Below are positions 26,833 through 35,481 of a DNA stretch of 64,000 nt, piece by piece. The translations under genes were made by a program, and so were the position numbers. The stretch comes from Paracoccus sp. (in: a-proteobacteria) (GTDB lineage: Bacteria; Pseudomonadota; Alphaproteobacteria; Rhodobacterales; Rhodobacteraceae): positions 270,809 to 334,808 of the forward strand of contig NZ_JAUNTO010000001.1 of the NCBI RefSeq assembly GCF_030538655.1, given 5' to 3'. The first letter of the stretch is position 1. Every line of letters starts with the position of its first letter. The notes beneath the pieces were generated by a model that saw nothing but the letters and a program-made list of their open reading frames with translations, made no database searches and had not been told where the DNA came from.

Positions 26833-26895
26833 TGCGTATTCGGGCAAACAGCAAGCATCCGCGCCGTTATATGAACCTGGCGGGCTTGCTGTTTG
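26833..26895. terminator. intergenic hairpin with recurring TGCG-ATT-GCAAACAG motif
   Basis: A perfect 12-bp inverted repeat (CAAACAGCAAGC 26845-26856, complement 26884-26895) with a 27-nt loop lies between converging pncC and bdhA. No U-run is present. Its left flank TGCGTATTCGGGCAAACAG matches the motif at 859-877 and 33100-33119. Confidence 0.55.
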
Positions 26896-26920
26896 GATAG
26901 GTATCTTGGGGCAGCACCGA

Positions 26921-27703
26921 TCAGAGTGCGGTCCAGCCGCCATCCACGCTGATGGTGGTGCCGGTGATCTGATCCGCCGCCGCGCTGCACAGGAACACCG
27001 CCGTGCCGCCCAACTGCTGCACCGTGGCAAATTCCTTGGACGGCTGGCGGGCCAGCATGACGTTGCGCACCACCTCGTCCCGGTCCATGTTGTATTTCTT
27101 CATGGTATCAGGGATTTGCGCCTCAACCAGCGGGGTCAGCACATAGCCGGGGCAGATCGCATTGGCAGTGATCGGTTCCTCGGCGGTTTCCAGCGCCGTC
27201 ACCTTGGTCAGCCCGACAACACCATGTTTCGCCGCGACATAGGCCGATTTATAGGGCGAGGCCGTCAGCCCGTGCGCCGAAGCGACGTTGATGACCCGGC
27301 CCCAACCCGCCGCACGCATCAACGGCAGCGCGGCGGCAGTGGTGTGAAAGGCCGAATTCAGGTTGATCGCAATGATCGCATCCCATTTCTCGGTCGGGAA
27401 CTCGTCAACCGGCGCGACGTGCTGGATACCGGCATTGTTCACCAGAATATCGCAGGCCCCGGCCTGTTCGATCAGCGCCCGGCACTCGTCGCCCTTGGAC
27501 ATATCGGCCTTGATATAGCGGGCCGTAACGCCATGTTCCTTGCCCAGCTTTTCGGCCAATGCATGATCTTCGTCGCGGTCGGTAAAGCTGTTCAGCACGA
27601 CATCAGCACCGGCACGCGCCAGTTCCTCGGCCACGCCCAGCCCGATGCCCGAGTTCGATCCGGTGATAACCGCCGTCTTGCCGGTCAGGAATTTCTGAAA
27701 CAT
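26921..27703 (-). CDS. bdhA: 3-hydroxybutyrate dehydrogenase
   Basis: Short-chain dehydrogenase that oxidises D-3-hydroxybutyrate to acetoacetate during polyhydroxybutyrate use. The 260-aa protein has TGSNSGIGLGVAEELA (NAD site), LVNNAGIQHVAPV, the catalytic SAHGLTASPYKSAYVAAKHG (Ser, Tyr-x-x-x-Lys), and ICPGYVLTPLVEAQIPD, typical of this enzyme rather than general reductases. The start at 27703 has GAAGGACAAG just upstream. Confidence 0.9.
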   Translation of the reverse strand: MFQKFLTGKTAVITGSNSGIGLGVAEELARAGADVVLNSFTDRDEDHALAEKLGKEHGVTARYIKADMSKGDECRALIEQAGACDILVNNAGIQHVAPVDEFPTEKWDAIIAINLNSAFHTTAAALPLMRAAGWGRVINVASAHGLTASPYKSAYVAAKHGVVGLTKVTALETAEEPITANAICPGYVLTPLVEAQIPDTMKKYNMDRDEVVRNVMLARQPSKEFATVQQLGGTAVFLCSAAADQITGTTISVDGGWTAL

Positions 27704-27946
27704 CTGCTTGTCCTTCGTCTGATGGCAGCCTGTTGCGCCGCAGCATGGGGGAAATCGGCAGGGCGCACAAGCGGCGCGGGCACCCTGCCCGCTGCCTGCT
27801 ATCCGCGCCGCACACCCGCGAACTGGTGGTTCCATGGGCAAACTTGCCCTCAAATCGGGCCTTCCCGTTGATCTATGATAGCTGGCGCGCCGCAACCATT
27901 GAAACCTGTGCCGCGTTGGTAAGATGGTTAACCAAGGAGAAATGCC

Positions 27947-28369
27947 ATGTTCACCAAATCAGGCTCGGCCATCTGGGAAGGCGGTCTCAAGGACGGCAAG
28001 GGTCAGGTCTCGACCCAATCCGGCGCGCTGGAGGCCCAGCCCTATGGCTTTAACACCCGTTTCGAGGACAAGCCCGGCACCAACCCCGAAGAACTGATCG
28101 GCGCCGCCCATGCCGCCTGTTTCAGCATGGCGCTGTCCAAGATGCTGGAGGAGGCCGGGATCAGCGATGTGCGGGTTGAAACCACATCCGCCGTGACGCT
28201 GGACAAGGACGGCGACGGTTTTTCGATCACCAAAGCGCATCTGACCACAAAAATCAGCGGTAGCGGCGACAAGGCAAAAATCGAGGAACTGGCGGGCAAG
28301 GCCAAAGAAGGCTGTCCCGTCAGCAAGCTGATGAACGCAACCATCACCATGGAGGCAACCGTCACCTGA
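27947..28369 (+). CDS. OsmC-family peroxiredoxin
   Basis: Reduces organic hydroperoxides through two cysteines. In this 140-aa protein they are in HAACFSMALSK and EGCPVSKLMN, with the family's GTNPEELIGAAHA. AAGGAG precedes the ATG. The stop overlaps the next start by one base (TGATG), so it is cotranslated with the transglutaminase-like gene. It could be an OsmC or Ohr-type enzyme; the GGLKDGKG opening favours the OsmC type. Confidence 0.9.
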   Translation: MFTKSGSAIWEGGLKDGKGQVSTQSGALEAQPYGFNTRFEDKPGTNPEELIGAAHAACFSMALSKMLEEAGISDVRVETTSAVTLDKDGDGFSITKAHLTTKISGSGDKAKIEELAGKAKEGCPVSKLMNATITMEATVT

Positions 28370-29202
28370 TGCTGATCCGCTATGGCTATGAGATGACCAT
28401 CGAAAGCCGGGGGCCGCTGCCGCTGATCGCGCAGATGTCGGCACGGCCCGAGCGGAAGCTGGACCTGCGCGGACCCGAGCGGTTCACCACAGATCCGGGC
28501 GTTCCTTTTTCGACCTATCTGGACGGGTTCGGGAATTTCTGTATCCGGCTGACCGCGCCCGGCGGCCCGTTGACCCTGCGTTCAGACGCGATCATCGCGG
28601 ACAGCGGCCTGCCCGACCCGATCTGCCACGCAGCGCAGGAAATGCCGGTCGAGACCCTACCCGATGATGTGCTGATCTATCTGATGGCCTCGCGCTATTG
28701 CGATGTAGAACTGGTCAGCCCGGCGGCATGGGACCTGTTCGGTTCGATGCCGCACGGGTGGGACCGGGTGCAGGCGGTGGTGGACTGGGTGCATGGGCAT
28801 ATCGCCTTTAACTATGGCGACGCCGATGCGACGCGCACCGCGCATGACGCGCTGGAACAGGGCAAGGGCGTGTGCCGCGACTTTGCACATCTGGCGATTT
28901 CGATATGCCGGGCGCTGAATATTCCCGCCCGCTATATCAACGGTCATCTGGGCGACATCGGCGTTCCGCCAGTAGACGACCCGATGGATTTCGCCGCATG
29001 GATGCAGGTCTATCTGTCGGGCCGCTGGTGGACCTTTGACCCACGCAACAACGCCGCCCGCATCGGCCGCATCGTTATCGGCCACGGCCGCGATGCGGCG
29101 GATGTTGCGCTGATCTCCAGCTTTGGCCCGCATGAATTGCGGTCATTCACCGTCTGGACGGACGAGGTGGACGCGGCGGGGAATGTGGTGGTGCCAGACT
29201 AG
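28369..29202 (+). CDS. transglutaminase-like family protein
   Basis: A papain-fold domain protein of 277 aa. The nucleophile region is clear: GKGVCRDFAHLAISICRALNIPARYING (Cys169). The Asp region WWTFDPRNN (Asp224) is also present. The histidine usually found in HAWxE/Q is not: the segment reads MDFAAWMQVYL, with Ala209-Ala210. Close relatives may share this, so activity could rely on another residue or the protein may be non-catalytic. No signal peptide. It follows OsmC in one operon and converges on the CMD gene, sharing a CTAG at the stops. Confidence 0.85.
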   Translation: MLIRYGYEMTIESRGPLPLIAQMSARPERKLDLRGPERFTTDPGVPFSTYLDGFGNFCIRLTAPGGPLTLRSDAIIADSGLPDPICHAAQEMPVETLPDDVLIYLMASRYCDVELVSPAAWDLFGSMPHGWDRVQAVVDWVHGHIAFNYGDADATRTAHDALEQGKGVCRDFAHLAISICRALNIPARYINGHLGDIGVPPVDDPMDFAAWMQVYLSGRWWTFDPRNNAARIGRIVIGHGRDAADVALISSFGPHELRSFTVWTDEVDAAGNVVVPD

Positions 29203-29582
29203 GCGCGACCAAACACCGCCTTTGCCGCCACCAGACCGTTCAGCGCGGCGGGAAAACCGGCATAGACTGACATCTGGATCAGCACCTCGGTGATTTCCTC
29301 GCGGGTCAGACCGACATTCAGCCCGGCCTGAATATGCACTTCCAACTGAGGACGGGCATTTCCCATTGCGGCAAGCGCGGCGATGGTGGCGATTTCCCGG
29401 TCCCGCAGCGCAAGGCCCGGTCGGGCATAAATATCGCCAAAGGGGAACTCGAACAGCAGTTCCGCGAAATCGGGGGCAATGTCGGCAAGGTTGTCGATAA
29501 CCTGCTGCCCTGCCGCGCCGTCGATCTGGGCCAGCAGGCGGCGGCCACGTTCGTTGCGGGTCTCATCGGTTTTTGGGGTCAT
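29199..29582 (-). CDS. carboxymuconolactone decarboxylase family protein
   Basis: A 127-aa all-helical protein. LRDREIATIAALAAMGNARPQLEVHIQAGLNVGLTREEITEVLIQMSVYAGFPAALNGL is the family's core. It lacks a CxxC pair, so it is the decarboxylase-like rather than the AhpD-like peroxidase branch. The gene overlaps the MerR gene by 20 bases and AAAGGACG precedes the ATG. Co-transcription with a MerR regulator suggests it answers a signal sensed by that protein; the substrate is unknown. Confidence 0.85.
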   Translation of the reverse strand: MTPKTDETRNERGRRLLAQIDGAAGQQVIDNLADIAPDFAELLFEFPFGDIYARPGLALRDREIATIAALAAMGNARPQLEVHIQAGLNVGLTREEITEVLIQMSVYAGFPAALNGLVAAKAVFGRA

Positions 29583-29949
29583 GGTCTGCGTCCTTTTCTG
29601 AAACCATCGCCTGATAGATGGCGATCTTTTGATCCAGAACGGAAAGGCATTCGCTTAACCCGTCGATCCGTGCCGCCAGCGCCGCACGATGGCGGGCCAG
29701 CAGATCACGGCGGGCAACCGCGGTTACGTCACCCCCGGCACGCAGCCGGGCATAGGTCAGCATCTCGGCAATTGGCATACCGATCTGCCGCAGGCGGATC
29801 AGAAACCGTGCCCAATCCAGATCGCGTCGCTGATAAACCCGCCGCCCACCCGCATCGCGCAGCGGCGGCGGTAACAGACCGATCTTTTCGTAATAGCGCA
29901 GCGTATCCGGGCTTAACCCCGTCTGTTGCGCGAAATCTGCGATCTGCAT
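29563..29949 (-). CDS. MerR-family transcriptional regulator
   Basis: A 128-aa regulator with the winged-helix N-terminus MQIADFAQQTGLSPDTLRYYEKIGLLPPP, then RDLDWARFLIRLRQIGMPIAEM and a C-terminal coiled coil (about residues 75-110). No metal-binding cysteines are seen, so it resembles the aldehyde/small-molecule MerR branch. It is first in an operon with the CMD gene and has its own 19-bp-spacer promoter. Confidence 0.9.
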   Translation of the reverse strand: MQIADFAQQTGLSPDTLRYYEKIGLLPPPLRDAGGRRVYQRRDLDWARFLIRLRQIGMPIAEMLTYARLRAGGDVTAVARRDLLARHRAALAARIDGLSECLSVLDQKIAIYQAMVSEKDADHDPKNR

Positions 29950-29980
29950 GATTCGGGCCTTTCCGTCAGGAACGCCCGAT

Positions 29981-30011
29981 CATCTACGGGTTAGAGCGCG
30001 CTCCAGGTCAA
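29981..30011 (-). promoter_or_regulatory. MerR-type promoter, 19-bp spacer with operator dyad
   Basis: On the minus strand TTGACC (plus 30006-30011) and TAGATG (plus 29981-29986) are exactly 19 bases apart. The spacer contains the palindrome GAGCGCGCTC. An overlong spacer with a central dyad is the hallmark of promoters untwisted by MerR activators, so this is the operator and promoter for the merR-CMD operon. Confidence 0.75.
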
Positions 30012-30018
30012 GGCAGTT

Positions 30019-31614
30019 TTACACCATCATTTCCTTGGTCGCCGTCAGCCGCACATCCGGGTAATCGCGGGCCACGCGGTCGATGTCCCATTGCAGGCGG
30101 GTCAGGTAAACCGGGTCGCCATCGTGGTCGGTTCCCATGTGCTGCTTGTTGGTGTTGGCAAAGGCGTCGATCTTGTCCTGCGGCCCGGCAACCCAACGGG
30201 CCGAGGTAAATTGCGACGGCTCGAACCGCACCGGGATGCCGTATTCCAGTTCGATCCGGCTGGCCAGCACCTCGAATTGCAGGGCGCCGACGACGCCGAC
30301 GATATAGCCCGAGCCGATCATCGGCTTGAATACCTTGGCCGCGCCTTCCTCGGCGAATTGCATCAGGGCTTTTTCCAGATGCTTGGCCTTCATCGGGTCG
30401 GTGGCGCGCACGGTTTGCAGCAGTTCCGGCGCAAAGGACGGGATGCCGGTAAAGCGCAAGCCCTCGCCCTCGGTCAGCGCGTCGCCGATGCGCAGCTGGC
30501 CGTGGTTCGGGATGCCGATAATGTCGCCGGCCCATGCCTCATCCGCAAGTTCGCGGTCGGCGGCAAGGAACAGCACCGGGTTCGTGACCGCCATCGGTTT
30601 CTTGCTGCGCACATGGGTCAGCTTCATGCCGCGTTCGAAATGGCCCGAGGCGAGGCGCACAAAGGCCACGCGGTCGCGGTGTTTCGGGTCCATATTCGCC
30701 TGCACCTTGAAGACAAAGCCGGTGACGGGCTTTTCCTCGGGCGCGATCTGGCGTTCGGCGGTGTTTTGCGGCTGCGGCTCGGGGCCGTAATGGCCGATGC
30801 CCTCCATCAGCTCGCGCACGCCGAAGGAATTGATAGCCGAACCGAACCAGATCGGCGTCAGATGCCCTTCGAGAAAGGATTTTCGGTCAAAGGCGGGCAG
30901 CAGTTCGCGCGCCATCGCCACCTCCTCGCGCAGTTGCGCAAGCTGCGCCTCGGGGATGTGGTCGGCCAGTTTCGGATCGTCAAGGCCGGTGATCTTGACG
31001 GTTTCCGCGACCTTGTTCCGGTCGGCGCGGTCCATGATTTCCAGCCGGTCGTTCAGCAGGTCATAGGCGCCGATGAACTCGCGGCCCATGCCGATGGGCC
31101 AGGACGCGGGCGCGACGTCAATCGCCAGATTTTCCTGGATCTCGTCGATGATTTCAAAGGTATCGCGGCTTTCCCGGTCCATCTTGTTACAGAAGGTCAG
31201 GATCGGCAGATCACGCAAGCGGCAGACCTCGAACAGCTTGCGGGTCTGGCTTTCGACGCCCTTGGCCCCGTCGATCACCATCACCGCCGCATCCACGGCG
31301 GTCAGCGTGCGATAGGTATCTTCGGAAAAATCGCTGTGGCCGGGGGTATCGACCAGATTAAAGCGGAAATCGCCATATTCAAACGACATCGCGGACGCGC
31401 TGACGGAAATCCCCCGGTCCTGTTCCATCTTCATAAAGTCCGACCGCGTGCGCCGCGCCTCGCCCTTGGCGCGGACCTGACCGGCCATCTGGATCGCGCC
31501 ACCAAACAGCAGGAACTTTTCGGTCAGCGTGGTCTTGCCCGCATCCGGGTGCGAGATGATCGCAAAGGTGCGGCGGCGGGCGATTTCGGGCGGGAGTGCG
31601 GGGCGGTTTTCCAT
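30019..31614 (-). CDS. prfC: peptide chain release factor 3
   Basis: Translational GTPase that recycles RF1/RF2 from ribosomes. The 531-aa protein has the GTPase motifs SHPDAGKTTLTEK (G1), DTPGHSDFSEDTYR (G3) and CNKMDRESRD (G4), then domains II and III to the end. The start at MENRPALPPEIARRRTFAIISHPDAGKT is chosen by the family; upstream codons are unsupported. It stands between the MerR promoter and the esterase gene. Confidence 0.95.
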   Translation of the reverse strand: MENRPALPPEIARRRTFAIISHPDAGKTTLTEKFLLFGGAIQMAGQVRAKGEARRTRSDFMKMEQDRGISVSASAMSFEYGDFRFNLVDTPGHSDFSEDTYRTLTAVDAAVMVIDGAKGVESQTRKLFEVCRLRDLPILTFCNKMDRESRDTFEIIDEIQENLAIDVAPASWPIGMGREFIGAYDLLNDRLEIMDRADRNKVAETVKITGLDDPKLADHIPEAQLAQLREEVAMARELLPAFDRKSFLEGHLTPIWFGSAINSFGVRELMEGIGHYGPEPQPQNTAERQIAPEEKPVTGFVFKVQANMDPKHRDRVAFVRLASGHFERGMKLTHVRSKKPMAVTNPVLFLAADRELADEAWAGDIIGIPNHGQLRIGDALTEGEGLRFTGIPSFAPELLQTVRATDPMKAKHLEKALMQFAEEGAAKVFKPMIGSGYIVGVVGALQFEVLASRIELEYGIPVRFEPSQFTSARWVAGPQDKIDAFANTNKQHMGTDHDGDPVYLTRLQWDIDRVARDYPDVRLTATKEMMV

Positions 31615-31655
31615 GCCCGCGACATAACCCCGGCCCCGCAGCGGGGCAAGGCCGG

Positions 31656-32432
31656 TCAGCCCGGCCCGGCCAGATAGGCGGCAATTCCGCCCGCAGTGGT
31701 TTCCGGAGCGTCGGCATGCAGCCAATGGCCCGCCGCCTTGACCCGCACAATCCGCCCCAGCGGGAAATGGCTGCGCATCGCCACCCGGCCTTCTTCGGTG
31801 ACATAGTTGGAATCGTCGCCGGTCAGCAGCATGGTGGGGTTATAGAAATGCGTGCCGGTCAGTTCCGCGGGCCACCCCACCAGTTCGGGCATCCGCGCAC
31901 GCAGCACACGCAGGTTTGCCTTCCACTGCGCCGGGTCTTCCTTGACGTTCAGCGATTGCAGCAGAAAGGCGCGAATACCCGGATCAGAGATATGTTCGGC
32001 CAACAGCGTATCAGCCTGCGATCTCAGGCGGATGCCGGTCAGGTTGATCGCCTCCATCGCGTCGATCATACCCAACTGGTCATGCGCATAGGCGACCGGC
32101 GCAATGTCCATCACCACCAGACGACGCACCATATCGGGCTGGGTCAGCGCCAGCGTCATTGACGCCTTGCCGCCCATCGAATGGCCAACCAGATCGGCCC
32201 GCCCGCCAAGCATATCAACCACCTCGGCCAGATCATGGGCCATGGCGGGATAGGTATGATCGTCAGACCAGAAGCTGTCGCCGTGATTGCGCATGTCAAC
32301 GGAAACGACACGCCGCCCATCCTGTGCCAGACGGCGGGCAAGGGCACCCAGGTTCCGTGCCTGACCGAACAGACCGTGGACCATGACCACCGGCTTGCCG
32401 TCGCTGTCGCCGATCTCATACGTCTTCAGCAT
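31656..32432 (-). CDS. alpha/beta hydrolase (YbfF-type esterase)
   Basis: A 258-aa hydrolase. VVMVHGLFGQARNLGALARRL carries the oxyanion region, DMRNHGDS is typical of the YbfF-type esterases, VGHSMGGK holds the nucleophilic serine, and AGHWLHADAPE the catalytic histidine. A GGAAGGA site six bases before the second ATG favours MLKTYEIG (32432). The substrate is probably a short-chain ester or thioester; it is not predictable further. Confidence 0.85.
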   Translation of the reverse strand: MLKTYEIGDSDGKPVVMVHGLFGQARNLGALARRLAQDGRRVVSVDMRNHGDSFWSDDHTYPAMAHDLAEVVDMLGGRADLVGHSMGGKASMTLALTQPDMVRRLVVMDIAPVAYAHDQLGMIDAMEAINLTGIRLRSQADTLLAEHISDPGIRAFLLQSLNVKEDPAQWKANLRVLRARMPELVGWPAELTGTHFYNPTMLLTGDDSNYVTEEGRVAMRSHFPLGRIVRVKAAGHWLHADAPETTAGGIAAYLAGPG

Positions 32433-32675
32433 TTCCATTCCTTCCTGCCCCGGCGCAAAGCCTACGTTCAGACTGTGCAAATGCCGAAACGATCCTTTTC
32501 AGTTCAATTCTGTAAGAGAAGTCACAGCCATGATATAACCAGCCCGGCACGGCAGATCGAATCTGATTCATGTCTTCACGGAATGCAGCGTATTTTGCAA
32601 GCACACAGGCGCAAGGACCAGCAAAGTTTCGCGAATGACTGGCCTTGGCCAGCGCGCTGACCTATTCTTTGCACC

Positions 32676-33065
32676 ATGAAAGAGGCCCGCACACCCGAAG
32701 ATCTACGCCGCATGGCCAATGATGTGGCCCGCCTGATGGCCGACCGTTTTGGCGGGGCGCAGCGGGGCGAGTTTCCGTCGCTGGCCGATATGATCCGCAG
32801 GCGCGGTGCCGCCCTGCCCCGGCATCTGCGGCGGCAGGCGATGATTCTGGCGCAGGCCGATGCGGTGGTCGCCGCCCCCCGGATCGCCCGCCAGATCGAC
32901 AAGCGCCCGGCAACGCGCGCCCATCACGCGCTGATCCGCTATCTGACGCCGCTGGGGTCGGTCAGCCGGTGGAAAAACCGCACGGTGAATTTTGCCGCCT
33001 CGGTCGCCTTTGGCATGCTGATGTTGGGGGCGGTGATTGTCTGGGTCATGACGGCGCGGGGATAG
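32676..33065 (+). CDS. small membrane-anchored protein of unknown function
   Basis: A 129-aa basic protein. Residues 1-95 are helical and Arg/Ala-rich (LRRMANDVARLMADRFGGA, RRGAALPRHLRRQAMILAQADAVVAAPRI). A single C-terminal hydrophobic helix (FAASVAFGMLMLGAVIVWVM) makes it a tail-anchored protein. I recognise no family. It is divergent from the esterase across a 243-base gap that holds no other gene, and converges on glyA. Confidence 0.7.
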   Translation: MKEARTPEDLRRMANDVARLMADRFGGAQRGEFPSLADMIRRRGAALPRHLRRQAMILAQADAVVAAPRIARQIDKRPATRAHHALIRYLTPLGSVSRWKNRTVNFAASVAFGMLMLGAVIVWVMTARG

Positions 33066-33099
33066 CCGCGCGGGGCGCAGCCATGGCGCGGCCCAAAGA

Positions 33100-33159
33100 T
33101 GCGCATTTGGGCAAAACAGAAAGCGGCGGGCGCGGCGCATTGTGACAGGCGCCGCGCCG
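33100..33159. terminator. third TGCG-ATT-GCAAAACAG repeat plus GC hairpin
   Basis: Between converging genes the motif TGCGCATTTGGGCAAAACAG (33100-33119) is followed by a perfect 10-bp hairpin (GGCGCGGCGC 33130-33139, GCGCCGCGCC 33150-33159, loop ATTGTGACAG). No T-run. The upstream bases GGCGCGGCCCAAAGA also resemble the copy at 26833, so the repeated unit is at least 40 bases. Confidence 0.5.
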
Positions 33160-33165
33160 CGGATG

Positions 33166-34449
33166 TCACATGCCCTGATACAGCGGGAAGCGGGCGCAGA
33201 GGGCCGCCACCTCGTCGCGGACCTTGGCTTCGACTTCGGCATTGCCTTCATCGCCATTGGCGGCAAGGCCATCGACGACCTCGACGATCCAGCGGGCGAT
33301 CTGGCGGAACTCATCTTCCTTGAAGCCGCGCGTGGTGCCCGCAGGCGTGCCCAGACGGATACCACTGGTCACAAAGGGTTTTTCCGGGTCAAACGGCACG
33401 CCGTTCTTGTTGCAGGTGATATGCGCGCGGCCAAGCGCCGCCTCGGTCGCCTTGCCGGTCACGCCTTTGGGGCGCAGGTCGGCCAGCATCAGGTGATTGT
33501 CGGTGCCGCCCGACACGATGTCGATGCCGCCCTTCATCAGCTCGTCCGCCATGGCGCGGGCATTTTTCACGATCTGCGCGGCATAGTCCTTGAAATCGGG
33601 GCGCAGCGCCTCGCCAAAGGCGACGGCCTTGGCGGCGATGACATGCATCAGCGGGCCACCTTGCAGACCGGGGAAAACGGCGCTGTTGATCTTTTTCGCG
33701 ATGTCGGGGTCATTGGTCAGCACCATCCCGCCACGCGGGCCGCGCAGGGATTTATGCGTCGTCGTCGTCACCACATGGGCGTGCGGCAGGGGCGAGGGAT
33801 GTTGCCCGCCCGCGACCAGACCGGCGATATGCGCCATATCCACCATCAGATAGGCCCCCACCTCGTCCGCGATCTTGCGGAAGGCAGCCCAGTCCCAGAT
33901 GCGGGAATAGGCGGTGCCACCGGCGACGATCAGTTTCGGCTTGTGCTGGCGGGCGGCTTCGGCAATCGCCTCCATATCCAGCAACTGGTCCTGCTTGCGC
34001 ACGCCATAGCTGACCACGTTGAACCATTTGCCCGACATGTTCACCGGCGAACCATGGGTCAGGTGCCCGCCCGAGTTCAGGTCCAGCCCCATAAAGGTGT
34101 CGCCCGGAGCAAGCAGGGCCAGAAACACCGCCTGGTTCATCTGGCTGCCTGAATTGGGCTGGACGTTGGCGAATGCGCAGCCGAACAGTTCCTTGGCGCG
34201 GTCGATGGCCAGATCTTCCACGATGTCCACATACTGGCAACCGCCGTAATAGCGTTTGCCCGGATAACCTTCGGCGTATTTGTTGGTCAGAACGCTGCCC
34301 TGCGCCTCAAGCACGGCTTTGGACACGATGTTTTCCGATGCGATCAGTTCGATTTCATCACGCTGGCGCCCCAGTTCAAGGCCGATGGCGCGGGCGATAT
34401 CGGCATCGCGGTCGGCAAGGGACTGGGTAAAGAATCCGGTGTCGGTCAT
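33166..34449 (-). CDS. glyA: serine hydroxymethyltransferase
   Basis: PLP enzyme converting serine and tetrahydrofolate to glycine and methylene-tetrahydrofolate. The 427-aa protein has [51 protein letters not shown] and the PLP lysine segment [14 protein letters not shown]. Length is normal. No glycine riboswitch is evident in the 120 bases upstream. It is divergent from nadK. Confidence 0.95.
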   Translation of the reverse strand: MTDTGFFTQSLADRDADIARAIGLELGRQRDEIELIASENIVSKAVLEAQGSVLTNKYAEGYPGKRYYGGCQYVDIVEDLAIDRAKELFGCAFANVQPNSGSQMNQAVFLALLAPGDTFMGLDLNSGGHLTHGSPVNMSGKWFNVVSYGVRKQDQLLDMEAIAEAARQHKPKLIVAGGTAYSRIWDWAAFRKIADEVGAYLMVDMAHIAGLVAGGQHPSPLPHAHVVTTTTHKSLRGPRGGMVLTNDPDIAKKINSAVFPGLQGGPLMHVIAAKAVAFGEALRPDFKDYAAQIVKNARAMADELMKGGIDIVSGGTDNHLMLADLRPKGVTGKATEAALGRAHITCNKNGVPFDPEKPFVTSGIRLGTPAGTTRGFKEDEFRQIARWIVEVVDGLAANGDEGNAEVEAKVRDEVAALCARFPLYQGM

Positions 34450-34572
34450 AGGGGCCTCCTGCTGGTGTTGTCGTCATGTAGCCGGTTTGGCGCGGCGCGC
34501 AAAGGGCGCTTGCGACATCAAGCGGGGGCTTTTGCGACTTGCCAAGCGCGCACGGGCGGTGAAGATGCGGAT

Positions 34573-35325
34573 ATGGGGGACATACATTTCATCGCCAGCC
34601 AGACAGAGGTTGCCCAGACGGCATTGACACGGCTGACCGCGCGCTATGGTCAGGTGCCGCCGGACCGTGCCTCGGTGATCGTGGCGCTTGGTGGCGACGG
34701 GCTGATGCTGTCCACGCTGCACCTGATGACCGGGCTGCCGGTTTACGGCATGAACCGGGGCACCTACGGCTTTTTGATGAACGACTATGCCGAGGACGAC
34801 CTGCCCGAACGCATCACCGCCGCCGAGGTGACGCTGACCAACCCCTTATCCATGGTGGCAGGCATACCCGGCGGCGGCGAATGTCACGCGCTGGCCATCA
34901 ACGAGGTCAGCCTGCTGCGCGCCGGTGCGCAGGCGGCCAAGCTGCGCGTCTCGGTCAACGGACGGGTGCGGATGCCGGAACTGGTCGCCGACGGAGTGCT
35001 GCTGTCCACGCCGGCCGGGTCCACGGCTTATAACTATTCCGCGCATGGGCCGATTCTGCCGATGGGGTCCGAGGTGCTGGCCCTGACCGCCATCGCCGCC
35101 TTTCGTCCGCGCCGCTGGCGGGGGGCAATTCTGCCCAAAACGGCACTGGTGCGGTTCGACGTGCTGGAACCCGAAAAACGCCCCGTCATGGCCGATGCCG
35201 ATTCCCGCGGGGTCGAGCGGGTCGAGTGGGTCGAGATCCGTTCGGAACCCGGCATCGCCCACAGCATCCTGTTCGACCCCGGTCACGGGATGGAGGAACG
35301 GCTGATGCGGGAACAGTTCGTTTAG
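34573..35325 (+). CDS. nadK: NAD kinase
   Basis: Phosphorylates NAD to NADP. The 250-aa protein has the catalytic VALGGDGLMLSTLH, GMNRGTYGFLMND, AINEVSLLR and the nucleotide-binding STPAGSTAYNYSAHGPI. The start at MGDIHFIAS is chosen because the family begins here; the frame extends upstream but with an unlikely composition. The site upstream is weak. Confidence 0.9.
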   Translation: MGDIHFIASQTEVAQTALTRLTARYGQVPPDRASVIVALGGDGLMLSTLHLMTGLPVYGMNRGTYGFLMNDYAEDDLPERITAAEVTLTNPLSMVAGIPGGGECHALAINEVSLLRAGAQAAKLRVSVNGRVRMPELVADGVLLSTPAGSTAYNYSAHGPILPMGSEVLALTAIAAFRPRRWRGAILPKTALVRFDVLEPEKRPVMADADSRGVERVEWVEIRSEPGIAHSILFDPGHGMEERLMREQFV

Positions 35326-35328
35326 GCC

Positions 35329-35481
35329 ATGGCAGACGGTATTTTCGCCCTGATCTATGGCTTCGTGTCGATGCTGGCCGATCTGTTGCGCGGGCGGTTT
35401 CCGCGCGACCCCTATGACTTTGCCGTGCTGGTTCTGCTGGTGCTGATCGGCGCCGCTGCGCTGGTCTATGTCCTGACCTGA
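35329..35481 (+). CDS. 50-aa single-pass membrane peptide
   Basis: An ATG three bases after the nadK stop opens a 51-codon frame ending at 35481. The product begins MADGIFALIYGFVSMLAD, has a charged middle (RGRFPRDPYD) and ends in a strong hydrophobic helix (FAVLVLLVLIGAAALVYVL). Immediate placement after nadK and the clean membrane-helix composition support a real gene. Its last 16 bases overlap the convergent aldolase gene. Function unknown. Confidence 0.6.
   Translation: MADGIFALIYGFVSMLADLLRGRFPRDPYDFAVLVLLVLIGAAALVYVLT

Noticed and set aside
34450-34572. Glycine riboswitch upstream of glyA
   Set aside because: The leader is short and shows no tandem aptamer-like core; only ordinary intergenic sequence is seen.
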